Translations under genes and position numbers: made by a program
In this document: positions 7,855 to 17,108 of the stretch, one piece after another
Layout: each line of letters opens with the position of its first letter
Position numbering within the stretch: position 1 is the stretch's first letter
From: Terriglobia bacterium
Lineage (GTDB): Bacteria; Acidobacteriota; Terriglobia; UBA7540
NCBI GenBank assembly: GCA_020073545.1
Contig: JAIQEZ010000024.1
Location: 1-46,238, forward strand
DNA length: 46,238 nt
Reading direction: 5' to 3'
Notes under the pieces: model-generated
Seen by the model: only the letters and a program-made list of their open reading frames with translations
Databases searched by the model: none
What the model was told of the DNA's origin: nothing

Positions 7855-8736
7855 CTAACTCAGACTTTCCTCCAAACCTGCCGCGAATTCCTGGGCGGTT
7901 GTGGCCGCCAGGATTTCTTCGAACCTCCGGCTCTTCGCCACCGTGATAGGCGCGAACAGGTCCTTCTGCCGGAGCAGTACCGCGCGCAACCGCACGAGTT
8001 CGAGCAGCGCCAGGAATAGGGCGATCAGCGCCTGTCGCCACAGATAGTCGCCGAACAAATCTGCGAGCGGAACCGGGCCTGATCTTGCGCGCAGCATCTG
8101 CTTCACGTGCTCAACCATCTGCGCCACCGTGACCTCTTCGCGCTTGATCTGTATCTGCGCCCGCTTCTTGGCGCGCTCCAGGATTTCGCGGAACACCGAA
8201 ATCAGATCGAACACCGAAACCACCAGCCCCGGCTCGTCTTCCGCCTCCGCAAACTCCCCGATGCCCGGTTGGGACCACATGGCGTCTTCCACTAGGCGCT
8301 TCGAGTTGAGCATCTCCGCGGCGTTCTTGAACTGTTCGTGTTCGAGGAGCCGGTGGACCAGGTCCGCGCGCGGGTCTTCCTGCTCCTCGGGTGGGGCGGT
8401 TGGGTCGGGGGGCAGCAGCATGCGCGACTTGATGTGAATCAGCGTGGCGGCCATGAAGATGAACTCGCCCGCCACGTCGATATTCAGTTCCTCCATCATG
8501 TGCAGATACTCAAGATATTGCTGCGTAATCCTCGCGATGGGAATGTCATAGATATTGACCTGCTGCTTGCGGATCAGGTCGAGCAGCAGATCGAGCGGTC
8601 CCTCGTAGATGGCGAGCTTCACCAGCGGGGGAGGGGCCGTCAGGTGCGACACACGTTTGGCCGCCAGAGCGGGAGTTTCGCCCAGCTCTCCCGGTGCGGG
8701 TGTCTCCGGATTCGGCTCGCGCGGTTCGTCGATCAT
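7855..8736 (-). CDS. scpA: Segregation and condensation protein A
   Basis: ScpA is the kleisin subunit of Smc-ScpAB condensin, closing the Smc ring. The diagnostic N-terminal part is present around residues 40-80: LAIYEGPLDLLLDLIRKQQV and IYDIPIARITQQYLEYL. It is followed by FIFMAATLIHIKSRMLLP, the acidic linker, and the C-terminal winged helix with LFLALLELVRLRAVLLRQ. The 35-residue leader before the kleisin domain is proline-rich and slightly longer than usual. Its ATG is directly next to the trpS stop codon, with no intervening bases, indicating co-transcription and possibly translational coupling. Confidence 0.92.
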   Translation of the reverse strand: MIDEPREPNPETPAPGELGETPALAAKRVSHLTAPPPLVKLAIYEGPLDLLLDLIRKQQVNIYDIPIARITQQYLEYLHMMEELNIDVAGEFIFMAATLIHIKSRMLLPPDPTAPPEEQEDPRADLVHRLLEHEQFKNAAEMLNSKRLVEDAMWSQPGIGEFAEAEDEPGLVVSVFDLISVFREILERAKKRAQIQIKREEVTVAQMVEHVKQMLRARSGPVPLADLFGDYLWRQALIALFLALLELVRLRAVLLRQKDLFAPITVAKSRRFEEILAATTAQEFAAGLEESLS

Positions 8737-9954
8737 CTAGGTCAGCTTCACCGCGGCGCGCACTTCGGCCATGGTAGCCTGCGCCACGGCGCGGGCTTTC
8801 GCGGTTCCCTTCTCGAGCACATCCCAGACTTTCTGCGGATCTTGCTCGTAAGGTTTCCGCCGCTCCTGAATCGGCGCGAGAAATGCGTTGAGGTGCCCGG
8901 CCGCAAGCTTCTTGCAATCCACGCAACCGATTTCTGCCGTGCGGCATTCGCGATTCACACGATCGATCGTCCCCTGAGCGGAAAAGATCTTGTGCAGGTC
9001 GAACACCGGGCAAACGTCGGGATTCCCGGGGTCGTTGCGACGCTTGCGCGCCGGGTCCGTCATGTACCCGGCGAGCTTCTTCGAAACCACTTCCGACACG
9101 TCGGTCAGAAAAATCGCGTTGTCGTAACTCTTCGACATCTTGCGGCCGTCCGTGCCCGGCAGCCGCGGCGCAGAAGTGAGCAGCGCCTTGGGCTCATGGA
9201 AGATCTCGCGGATGGTCCCCAGCCCATTGTTTAAGAAGTACGCCTTCATCCCAAGTGGAGAGCTGCAAAATGCCTGTTGGATAGCTTCAGCCTTTTGTGC
9301 TGCGGGGATAGAGCCGTTCAGCAGGAAACCGACGCCCCTAGTTTCCGAGACAGCAGAGGCAATGCCTGTTTGTGTTGCAAGAGCGTGCCAAGCGTTGTCA
9401 GGAGTCGGCCGCAGTGTAAGATCACCGTAAGCCAGGTTAAACCTCCGCGCCACCTCCCGCGTCAGCTCCACGTGCGGCACCTGGTCCTCGCCGACGGGCA
9501 CGCAGTTCGCCTTGTACATCAGGATGTCGGCGGCCTGGAGCAGAGGGTAGCCGAGAAAGCCGTACGTGTTGATGTCGTGGTCCTTGATGTTTTCCAGTTG
9601 TTCCTTGTACGTGGGTACCCGCTCCAGCCACCCGAGCGGCGTCACCATGGAGAAGAGCAGGTGCAGTTCCGCATGTTCCGGCAAGCGTGACTGGACGAAG
9701 AACGTGGCCTTGGTGGGATCGAGCCCACAGGCGAGCCAGTCCGCGACCATGTCCCAGGTGTCCTGCCGCAAGCTGAGGGTGTTGTCGTAGCCGGTGGTGA
9801 GCATGTGCCAGTCGGCGACGAAGTGAAAGCTGTCGTACTCTTCCTGCAGCTTCACCCAATTTTGCAGAGCGCCCACCAGATTGCCGAGATGAAGCCTGCC
9901 CGTGGGACGCATGCCGCTCAGAATTCGCGGACGTTGAGGAGTTGCTGGGTTCAC
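8737..9954 (-). CDS. trpS: Tryptophan-tRNA ligase with an internal insertion of about 70 residues
   Basis: A class I aminoacyl-tRNA synthetase that charges tRNA-Trp. Seen: SGMRPTGRLHLGNLVGAL with the HIGH-type signature (HLGN), the tryptophan pocket segments FVADWH and GYPLLQAADILMY, PVGEDQVPHVELTREVARRFN, and the KMSKSYDN loop. It has 405 residues from the GTG at 9954, against about 330 for the usual enzyme. The excess is mostly one block between the AYG that ends the pocket region and EIFHEPKALL (about 9208-9423), which is less GC-rich than the rest. A second GTG at 10014 would add 20 residues unrelated to the family. It heads the trpS-scpA-scpB-rluB set. Confidence 0.9.
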   Translation of the reverse strand: MNPATPQRPRILSGMRPTGRLHLGNLVGALQNWVKLQEEYDSFHFVADWHMLTTGYDNTLSLRQDTWDMVADWLACGLDPTKATFFVQSRLPEHAELHLLFSMVTPLGWLERVPTYKEQLENIKDHDINTYGFLGYPLLQAADILMYKANCVPVGEDQVPHVELTREVARRFNLAYGDLTLRPTPDNAWHALATQTGIASAVSETRGVGFLLNGSIPAAQKAEAIQQAFCSSPLGMKAYFLNNGLGTIREIFHEPKALLTSAPRLPGTDGRKMSKSYDNAIFLTDVSEVVSKKLAGYMTDPARKRRNDPGNPDVCPVFDLHKIFSAQGTIDRVNRECRTAEIGCVDCKKLAAGHLNAFLAPIQERRKPYEQDPQKVWDVLEKGTAKARAVAQATMAEVRAAVKLT

Positions 9955-10367
9955 AAGATTCGCTTTTCCCCTGAAGGCTTTCCGAGACCCCGAACGGGTC
10001 TGGGCGGCTCGCACGCCGCCGAAATTTCGCTAATCTGGCATCCTAACATAGCTCCCACCGAAACGCGAAGCGGCGGAACCCCTCGCGAGTGGGTCAGCTT
10101 GGTGTCGCCGTGGCGAGTTTGCCCCGTCCCATGGCAGCCCACAGCCGCGGCTAATGTGGGGGATGCCACTGAATTCCCTCACTCTGTCTGGCGTCCGTTG
10201 CCACCGTTGGGCAGCCAAAAGGGTTGTCGCCACGTCTCTAGCCAAAACTGCTAGAATCCTTCCGGGACTTTAGAGTTGCTGACGATCGGATGCGCAAAAT
10301 AGAGAGCTCCCGGTTTCCCGTGTATGGGCCGGAAGAGTTGTGACGAGAATGCTGGGAGGGTAGCCTT
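9955..10367. other. Intergenic region between trpS and the selenoprotein gene, with a strong hairpin
   Basis: No gene is supported. At 10132-10168 a nested hairpin is evident: TGGCA pairs with TGCCA and CCCACA with TGTGGG around the palindrome AGCCGCGGCT. An extended -10-like TGCTAGAAT (10249-10257) faces the downstream gene, but no good -35 precedes it. The two flanking genes are divergent, so both promoters must be here. Confidence 0.5.
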
Positions 10368-10949
<582 letters not shown>

Positions 10950-11009
10950 GGTGCTGGCGGAAAAAAGGGACTTACGGGACGGAGTCTTTCCTCAGCGGGT
11001 TTCTTTCCT

Positions 11010-13109
11010 CTATTTGGACGCCTGTTCCGCCGCCCGGCGTTGGAAGATCTCGATGTAGCAATTAACAAGCGAGACGGCGGCAGGGGTGATGCCGGGGATG
11101 CGCGAGGCTTGGCCCAGCGTGAGTGGCCGCACTTTGGTGAGCTTCTCCAAGACCTCGCGCGAAAGGCCGGAGACTTTGCGGTAGTCGAACCAATCCGGAA
11201 TGCGTCGCGCCTCTGCGCGCTTCATTCGTTCCATCTGCTTTTCCTGCTGCTGGAGATAGCCTGCGTATTTGAAGTCCGTCTCCACGCGGCGAGCTTCTTC
11301 GCGAGTCAGCGAATCGACGTGCACAACCCCCTCACCCGGACCTTGCGCGCCGCCGTCGCCCCCCTGGGGGCGAGGGCCGTTGTCCCCACCGCTCGAACGC
11401 AGTCCCTCGCCGATCCACGCCATCAGATCGTCGATCGCGAGTTCCGACCGTTTCAGCAGTTGCGCGCCGGTCAAGGGCGCGGGCGCGGTGAAACGCCCGC
11501 TGTCCATAAGTCCAAGTCTCGAGTAGATCTCGTGGCCCGCGCGCGAGTCCGGATCCAAGCGCGTCTCCAGGAGGAACTTCGTTGCCGCACAAATGCGTTG
11601 CCGCTTTTCGAGGAAGGCCTCGTAGTCCTTCAGCTTGATCGTGCCCAGCTGATATCCCAGCGGGGTCAGGCGCTCGTCAGCGTTGTCGATGCGCAAGTGC
11701 AGGCGGAATTCCGCGCGCGAGGTGAACATGCGGTAAGGCTCGTCCACGCCTTTGCTCACCAGATCGTCGATCAGGATTCCCGCATACCCCTGCGTGCGGT
11801 CGATGGTCACCGGCTCTTTGCCTTGGACGCGCAGCCCGGCATTGATTCCCGCCATGATGCCCTGACAGCCCGCTTCCTCGTAGCCAGTCGTTCCGTTGAT
11901 CTGCCCGGCAAGAAACAGGTTCCGGATCTTCTTGGTTTCGAGCCACGGAAAGAGCTCGGTCGGCTGCACCATGTCGTACTCGATGGCGTAGCCGGGCCGA
12001 ATCATCTCCGCGCGCTCGAGGCCCGCGATGGACTTCACCATCGCCATCTGCACGTCGATGGGCATGGAGGTGGACATGCCGTTGACGTATATCTCGTAGG
12101 TGTCCATACCCTCCGGTTCGAGGAAAAGCTGATGCTGCGGCTTGTCGGGAAACTTCACGATCTTGTCTTCGATGGAGGGGCAATAACGCGGTCCGATGCC
12201 TTTGATCTGGCCGGAATAGAGTGGAGCACGATGCACGTTCTCCCGAATCAGGCGGTGCGTCTCCGCATTCGTGTAAGTGATCCAGCAGACTGTCTGTGGC
12301 TGGGAAATCGCCTTGGTGCGGAAACTGAAAGGCGTGGGAACCGGGTCGCCGGGTTGCGCTTGAAACTTCGCGAAGTCGATAGTGCGCGCGTCGAGCCGCG
12401 GCGGCGTGCCGGTCTTGAGCCTGCCCACTTCGAAGCCCAGCCGGCGCAGCGCCTCGCCCAGCAGCACGGAAGGCGGCTCGCCCGAGCGCCCGGCCGGATA
12501 CTGGTTTTCGCCGCAATGGATCAGCCCATTGAGAAAAGTTCCGGTGGTGACGATGACCGCTCCCGCCTCGACCGTTCGCCCGTCGCGCAGGCGAATGCCC
12601 CGCACGCGTAGCGCTGGCCTCGGGCCGGCGGGGTCAGGGTTGGCCGACGCTACCTCTCGCCGTGTCGGCGAGACCCCGACAGGTCGGGGCAGGCTGCCGG
12701 CGCTACGGTCCTCAATCAGCAGGTCGATGACCTCCGCCTGCTTGATGCGTAGGTTCGGCTCCGACTCGAGCTCTTGGCGCATTTTCGCGCGATAGAGTTT
12801 CTTGTCGGCTTGCGCGCGTGGAGACCACACGGCGGGCCCGCGGCTGGTGTTGAGCAAGCGGAACTGGATTCCCACCGCGTCGATGACTTCACCCATCACG
12901 CCGCCCAGCGCGTCGATTTCGCGCACCAGGTGACCCTTGGCGATACCTCCCACTGCGGGATTGCAGGACATCTGCGCGATGAGGTCAAGATTAATGGTGT
13001 AGAGCGCGGTCCGGAGGCCCATGCGCGCCGCCGCCATCGCCGCTTCGCACCCGGCGTGCCCCGCGCCCACCACCACCACATCGTATTTTTCCGTAAAGCC
13101 CGACAGCAT
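11010..13109 (-). CDS. mnmG: tRNA uridine 5-carboxymethylaminomethyl modification enzyme MnmG (GidA) with two in-frame repeat insertions
   Basis: With MnmE, this FAD enzyme modifies U34 of tRNAs that read split codon boxes. Visible: the FAD-binding [14 protein letters not shown], the first GidA signature [31 protein letters not shown] with the catalytic cysteine region, [21 protein letters not shown], and the C-terminal [12 protein letters not shown] and [17 protein letters not shown]. It is 699 residues, about 70 longer than usual. The excess is two blocks, residues 135-167 and 568-599, encoded by palindromic repeats (12609-12707 and 11313-11408). Both are on the protein surface by position in loops, so function is probably kept. 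Confidence 0.93.
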   Translation of the reverse strand: MLSGFTEKYDVVVVGAGHAGCEAAMAAARMGLRTALYTINLDLIAQMSCNPAVGGIAKGHLVREIDALGGVMGEVIDAVGIQFRLLNTSRGPAVWSPRAQADKKLYRAKMRQELESEPNLRIKQAEVIDLLIEDRSAGSLPRPVGVSPTRREVASANPDPAGPRPALRVRGIRLRDGRTVEAGAVIVTTGTFLNGLIHCGENQYPAGRSGEPPSVLLGEALRRLGFEVGRLKTGTPPRLDARTIDFAKFQAQPGDPVPTPFSFRTKAISQPQTVCWITYTNAETHRLIRENVHRAPLYSGQIKGIGPRYCPSIEDKIVKFPDKPQHQLFLEPEGMDTYEIYVNGMSTSMPIDVQMAMVKSIAGLERAEMIRPGYAIEYDMVQPTELFPWLETKKIRNLFLAGQINGTTGYEEAGCQGIMAGINAGLRVQGKEPVTIDRTQGYAGILIDDLVSKGVDEPYRMFTSRAEFRLHLRIDNADERLTPLGYQLGTIKLKDYEAFLEKRQRICAATKFLLETRLDPDSRAGHEIYSRLGLMDSGRFTAPAPLTGAQLLKRSELAIDDLMAWIGEGLRSSGGDNGPRPQGGDGGAQGPGEGVVHVDSLTREEARRVETDFKYAGYLQQQEKQMERMKRAEARRIPDWFDYRKVSGLSREVLEKLTKVRPLTLGQASRIPGITPAAVSLVNCYIEIFQRRAAEQASK
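11313..11408. repeat. In-frame GC-rich repeat inside mnmG, second copy type
   Basis: On the plus strand this reads CCCTCACCCGG, a variable centre, then CCCCCCTGGGGGCGAGGG. It encodes about 32 extra MnmG residues rich in glycine, proline and glutamine. The intergenic sequence at 23157-23210 has the same frame of CCCTTCACCCG and GGGGGCGAGGG around a different centre, so both appear to be members of one interspersed repeat family. Confidence 0.6.
12609..12707. repeat. In-frame palindromic repeat inside mnmG
   Basis: Two perfect hairpins stand side by side: CTCGCCG-TGT-CGGCGAG and CCCCGAC-AG-GTCGGGG, flanked by TAGCG/CGCTA sequences. The block adds about 33 residues between LLIED and [11 protein letters not shown] of MnmG and lengthens a loop. 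Length is a multiple of three, so the frame is kept. Confidence 0.65.
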
Positions 13110-13259
13110 GGTTGGGAGTCCCGCCCCGTCGCTGAACTACAATCTTAGCAGTCTGGCTCCAGTTTGGCACGCTGTGTCGGTAGAGTTTCACAAAGCCTGC
13201 GGGCGCCCTGATTTGTGGGGACAGAGGAGCAAGGGGGGCATCTGCATTGCAGCGAGTAG

Positions 13260-14843
13260 TCACTCTGTCAGGCGGAAGAAAGTTCTCCAAGCCGGCTCCT
13301 CGCCGATGAACACGTCCACACGATAGAGGCCAGCCGGAAGTGTGCCAATATCGACCGGCCACCACATGTCGCTCCTCTTGGAAGGATCAAGGTAGAGCCT
13401 TACGGGCTTGAATTCTCTCACCGGATGGTTGTTCACATCGTACAATCGGCAAACAAGCTGGGATCTAATCTTCTCCTTGGAAAGGAAACTCAGAAACACC
13501 ATGACCTGTCCGTCGCGGCGGGAATATTGAAACTTTTCGCCCTCGGTCTGCGGGATCGGGCCCTGCCGAATTACCTTCTTGGCAATCGCTCCACGGTCGA
13601 TGATGCGATCTCCCGTCGCCAACGGCGGAATCAAACCACCCGCCTGGGCGAATTCCTTAAGGGGGATCGGCTGCACATCCGCGTCCGGAATGCGGATCGC
13701 GCTGATGGGAACGGCAAGCACGTCGTTGAGGCGCGCAGGGGAATCTATTCCTGCCAGATTTGCGGGATAGGCGATCCTTATGGGATCGAAGGATCCCAAA
13801 CCGGGCAGCAAGCTGGCGTGCGACATGACCGCGACGACTTCGCCGGCCTCGTTAAACACGGGAGAGCCGCTCGCGCCGGGGCCTGTTGAGAGGGAGAGAT
13901 GTATCCGTTTCCGAAAGTCCGGAAAATCATTCATGCCGGTAATACTTCCCTCCACGAGCGTGCGCCCTCCCGACGCCGGGACATCCAGAGAGAAGTACTC
14001 GTCGCCCACCGACCATGAGTCGGGCTTCGCGAACTCCAAGGGGGCGAGGCCAAGAGGAGGCACCTTCAACAATGCCCAGTCCTGCAATCGATCCGACGCG
14101 AGGATTGCAAGCGATTCAGTCTGTTTTCCGTTGGGGAGAACAACCCGGAGGGACTTGGCGCAGTCGATAACATCATAAGCAGTGAGAAGGAGTCCGTCTT
14201 TGACTGCGAATGCTGACCCGGTGCCCAGGATTTCGCCTGTCGTACTCAGCCTTTGCACATCTACCGTCGCACCCAGGGCCAACTTATAGATCTCAGCACG
14301 ACTGGGGAGCTTTTTGACGTTCGGCTCGGCGGTAGGAGGTCCGGCGACAATCTGGAAGGTTTGGATCCCCGCGACTTCACCATCCACGTGGGCTTCGAGC
14401 GCCCAGAGTCCTGTCAGCAAACCTTCGGAGATCGTCAATGTCCAGTACGCCCCGAACCTTCTTTGCTTGGCTTCATAGCTGAAGTCGGACATCACCACGA
14501 TCTTTCCCTCAGGGTTCTTCCAGAATCCTTCAAGGTGATGAATCCCCGGAGGGCCTTCCCACTCGAAATGCACGATTACCTTCTGGTCGGCCGGAACATT
14601 GAAAACTGTGCGGGGATCCTCTATGACGAATCTCCCCCCTTGCTCGCTGCCCTTGGTGCCCGCAACCGCGCGAAGGAGACGAAACCTGGGTTCACTCCCA
14701 GGGACGCCTCCTGAAGGCCCCGCTGGTTGTGTAGTTTTCTCTTGCCCCTGAGCGAGTGAAACACACTCTGTTGGGACGAACAGTCCTAAGCAGAGGCAAC
14801 CAAAGAAGGCGATCAGGTGCGTACGTGTGGCGTGTGCAGTCAT
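13260..14843 (-). CDS. Exported trypsin-like protein with catalytic histidine replaced by aspartate
   Basis: A 527-residue protein with an N-terminal signal peptide (hydrophobic stretch at residues 9-31). Residues 55-170 look like a beta-rich domain of unknown type. Residues 190-390 have the HtrA/trypsin-like fold: GTGSAFAVKDGLLLTAYDVID, RLQDWALLKV, and STGPGASGSPVFNEAGEVVAV. The serine (S325) and aspartate (D255) are at their usual places, but the histidine of the LTAxHV motif is aspartate (D224, codon GAT). So the protein is either an inactive homologue or uses another base. A C-terminal beta domain (about 430-527, with RLYLDPSKRSDMWWP and AGLYRVDVFIG) may bind ligand. It is a lone gene downstream of Uma2 in the same direction. 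Confidence 0.75.
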   Translation of the reverse strand: MTAHATRTHLIAFFGCLCLGLFVPTECVSLAQGQEKTTQPAGPSGGVPGSEPRFRLLRAVAGTKGSEQGGRFVIEDPRTVFNVPADQKVIVHFEWEGPPGIHHLEGFWKNPEGKIVVMSDFSYEAKQRRFGAYWTLTISEGLLTGLWALEAHVDGEVAGIQTFQIVAGPPTAEPNVKKLPSRAEIYKLALGATVDVQRLSTTGEILGTGSAFAVKDGLLLTAYDVIDCAKSLRVVLPNGKQTESLAILASDRLQDWALLKVPPLGLAPLEFAKPDSWSVGDEYFSLDVPASGGRTLVEGSITGMNDFPDFRKRIHLSLSTGPGASGSPVFNEAGEVVAVMSHASLLPGLGSFDPIRIAYPANLAGIDSPARLNDVLAVPISAIRIPDADVQPIPLKEFAQAGGLIPPLATGDRIIDRGAIAKKVIRQGPIPQTEGEKFQYSRRDGQVMVFLSFLSKEKIRSQLVCRLYDVNNHPVREFKPVRLYLDPSKRSDMWWPVDIGTLPAGLYRVDVFIGEEPAWRTFFRLTE

Positions 14844-14959
14844 GGTTTTGTGCTCATTATGAACTTGGTACCAAGCGGATTTTATAGATAATCACTCGTG
14901 GGCGTCAAGTAACCGGCGGGTGGCGCAAAGGTCGTCGCGCCATGTGTGCGAGTCTTCCG

Positions 14960-15526
14960 CTAGAACCGCCCGCGGAAATCGAAGAGATCATCAAGGGAGA
15001 GTTGCCGCGCGGGAATGAGGCTGGAAGTGAGGACTTGGTGACCTGCGTAGGTCGCATCTACGAGATACTTCTCCCCCTGGAGCTTCAAAATTTCCACCGT
15101 CTTGGCCTGCGAGTCGATGAGCCAGACTTCGGGCACCTTTGCCTCCGCGTAGATCGGCAGCTTGGTGGCGCGATCGTGGGGTGCGGTGGAGGGGGACAGG
15201 ACTTCCACGACGAGATCCGGGGAACCTGCAATCCAATTCTCTTGAATGATTCCGGCACGGGCATTTGAGATGAAAATCAAGTCCGGCTGCAATACAGTAT
15301 CTTCGCTCAGACGCACATCCAAAGGCGCTGTCCACACCTCGCCGAGATGGTTCTTGATGACGTGAGACCCCAGATTTAATGCGAGGTTCTGAACGACGGC
15401 TTGATGTCGGGTTGCAGGAGCTGGAGTCACATGCACCTCTCCATGTACGAGCTCGTAGCGCTTCCCGTCGCTGGGAAGCTGGCGTAATTGCTCGAAGGTC
15501 AGCTTGGGAATGACCTCGGTACTCAT
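14960..15526 (-). CDS. Uma2-family (DUF820) PD-(D/E)XK nuclease-fold protein
   Basis: A 188-residue member of the Uma2 family, which is common in cyanobacteria and acidobacteria and often linked to mobile or defence contexts, but whose role is not established. The typical parts are the start TFEQLRQLPSDGKRYELVHGE, LGEVWTAPLDVRLSEDTVLQPDLIF, and the nuclease-like core SPDLVVEVLSPSTAPHDRATK with the aspartate, glutamate and later lysine, then YAEAKVPEVWLID. It is full length. It diverges from purD, with 190 bases between, and shows no partner gene that would suggest a toxin or restriction system. Confidence 0.85.
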   Translation of the reverse strand: MSTEVIPKLTFEQLRQLPSDGKRYELVHGEVHVTPAPATRHQAVVQNLALNLGSHVIKNHLGEVWTAPLDVRLSEDTVLQPDLIFISNARAGIIQENWIAGSPDLVVEVLSPSTAPHDRATKLPIYAEAKVPEVWLIDSQAKTVEILKLQGEKYLVDATYAGHQVLTSSLIPARQLSLDDLFDFRGRF

Positions 15527-15677
15527 AGCGCAATTATACCCCTATACGCGCCCCTGACGTTAGAATGACCCGAGCTCGAAAGCGGCAATCAAGCAGGTGG
15601 AGACGCCCCAGCAATAGCACCGAGTCATCCCGGAAAACGGACGATCTGACACCCCCCATCTAACCCCATCTAACGGA

Positions 15678-15706
15678 TTGACAAACTCGCCCGTTGCGAA
15701 TAGTGT
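15678..15706 (+). promoter_or_regulatory. Promoter of purD
   Basis: A consensus TTGACA (15678-15683) is followed after 17 bases by TAGTGT (15701-15706). The expected transcription start, about 15713, lies only four bases before the purD ATG at 15717, which would give a nearly leaderless mRNA. Promoter call from sequence only. Confidence 0.6.
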
Positions 15707-15716
15707 ACGCCATCCA

Positions 15717-17054
15717 ATGAGACTTCTTGTTCTCGGGTCAGGCGGTCGCGAGCACGCTCTTACCTGGAAGCTCCATGAGAGCCAGCGCATGGAGGAGTTG
15801 TATTGCGCCCCCGGCAATGCCGGGATCGCACAGGAGGCGGAGTGCCTGCCGGTGGACCTCTCGCAGCCGAAGGCGATCCTGGAAGTTGCGAAGCAAGTGC
15901 ACGCGGACCTCACCGTAGTCGGGCCGGAAGCACCGCTGGTGGCCGGAATCGTGGACGATTTCGAAAAGGAGGGGCTGGCGATTGTCGGCCCCAGCAAAGC
16001 CGCCGCCCGCCTCGAGGGGAGCAAGATTTTCGCCAAGGAGTTCATGCAGCGCCACGGCATTCCGACGGCGCGATTCGCCGTCGCGGAGAACTTCGGGGAC
16101 GCCCTCAAAGCCCTGGCCCTTTTTCCGCTTCCGGTTGTCGTCAAAGCCGATGGGCTGGCAGCGGGCAAGGGTGTCGTCGTCGCACACAGCCGCGAAGAAG
16201 CGGAACAGGCCATCGACGATTTCATGCGCCGGAAAACGATAGGCAGCGCCGGCGACCGCGTGGTCATCGAAGACTGCCTAACGGGCGAGGAGACCTCCTT
16301 CATCGTGCTTACGGACGGGCGGGGCATTCTTCCCCTCGTGCCCACCCAGGATCACAAGGCGCTGCTGGATGAAGACCGCGGTCCTAACACCGGGGGCATG
16401 GGGGCGTACAGTGATGACTCCATTCTCAGCGAGTCGCTGCACGATGATATCCTTCGCTCCATCGTCGCGCCCACGTTGGCGGGCATGGAGATGGAAGGCG
16501 CTCCTTATCGCGGCTTTCTGTATTGCGGACTGATGCTGACGGCGGCGGGCCCGATGCAGCTCGAATATAACGTTCGCATGGGCGACCCGGAAACTCAGCC
16601 CATCCTGATGCGGCTGCGCTCCGACCTCGCGGACCTGCTGCAGGCGCTGCGCGAGGGCCAACTGGCGGCGGTGGACGCGCACTGGAGCCCCAACCCTGCC
16701 GTGTGCGTCGTGCTGGCGTCCCAGGGCTACCCGGGAAAGCCCGAGGTCGGCAACGTCATCACTGGCTACGAAGCGGCGGAGGCGCTAGGGGGGGTCAAGA
16801 TCTTCCATGCCGGAACGCGGGTGGAGGATCACCAGTTGCTTACCACCGGCGGGCGTGTGCTGGGAGTCACAGCCGTTGCGGAAGACTTGCCTTCGGCCAT
16901 CCAGCGTGCTTACGCGGGCGTCAGCAAGGTTCAATTCCAAGGCATGCATTACCGGACAGACATCGGTGCGAAGGGACTGCGGCGGCTTTCGAGCGCCCGG
17001 GAGCCCAAGCGGCCACGCGCCCCCAGAGGAGAGCGTCCGTCGTCGCGTAAGTAG
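15717..17054 (+). CDS. purD: Phosphoribosylamine-glycine ligase (GAR synthetase)
   Basis: An ATP-grasp ligase of 445 residues that joins glycine to 5-phosphoribosylamine, the second step of purine synthesis. Visible: the N-terminal MRLLVLGSGGREHALTWKL, VGPEAPLVAGIVDDF, the ATP-grasp part VVVKADGLAAGKGVVVAHS, EETSFIVLTDG, the PurD signature RMGDPETQPILMRL and the C-terminal VCVVLASQGYPGKPE. The last 25 residues are basic and proline-rich and go beyond the family end. The ATG at 15717 was chosen because the upstream in-frame ATG at 15678 lies in the promoter. No typical Shine-Dalgarno is seen, which fits the very short leader. purE follows 54 bases downstream. Confidence 0.93.
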   Translation: MRLLVLGSGGREHALTWKLHESQRMEELYCAPGNAGIAQEAECLPVDLSQPKAILEVAKQVHADLTVVGPEAPLVAGIVDDFEKEGLAIVGPSKAAARLEGSKIFAKEFMQRHGIPTARFAVAENFGDALKALALFPLPVVVKADGLAAGKGVVVAHSREEAEQAIDDFMRRKTIGSAGDRVVIEDCLTGEETSFIVLTDGRGILPLVPTQDHKALLDEDRGPNTGGMGAYSDDSILSESLHDDILRSIVAPTLAGMEMEGAPYRGFLYCGLMLTAAGPMQLEYNVRMGDPETQPILMRLRSDLADLLQALREGQLAAVDAHWSPNPAVCVVLASQGYPGKPEVGNVITGYEAAEALGGVKIFHAGTRVEDHQLLTTGGRVLGVTAVAEDLPSAIQRAYAGVSKVQFQGMHYRTDIGAKGLRRLSSAREPKRPRAPRGERPSSRK

Positions 17055-17108
17055 GGCCGACTTCACACTGGGGCCTTCAAATCCGATCAGCGAGGGAGGG
17101 AAGAGAAG

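Noticed and set aside
9208-9423. Intein or mobile palindromic element in trpS
   Set aside because: Too short for an intein, no splice-site residues or homing domain, and the DNA is not palindromic as in the mnmG insertions.
9955-10367. T-box or trp attenuator leader for trpS
   Set aside because: No run of tryptophan codons, no T-box sequence and no terminator/antiterminator pair was visible on the minus strand.
11040-12611. Open frame of over 500 codons on the plus strand opposite mnmG
   Set aside because: It is the antisense shadow of mnmG in a GC-rich genome; arginine/histidine-rich with no domain, while the minus strand encodes all MnmG motifs.
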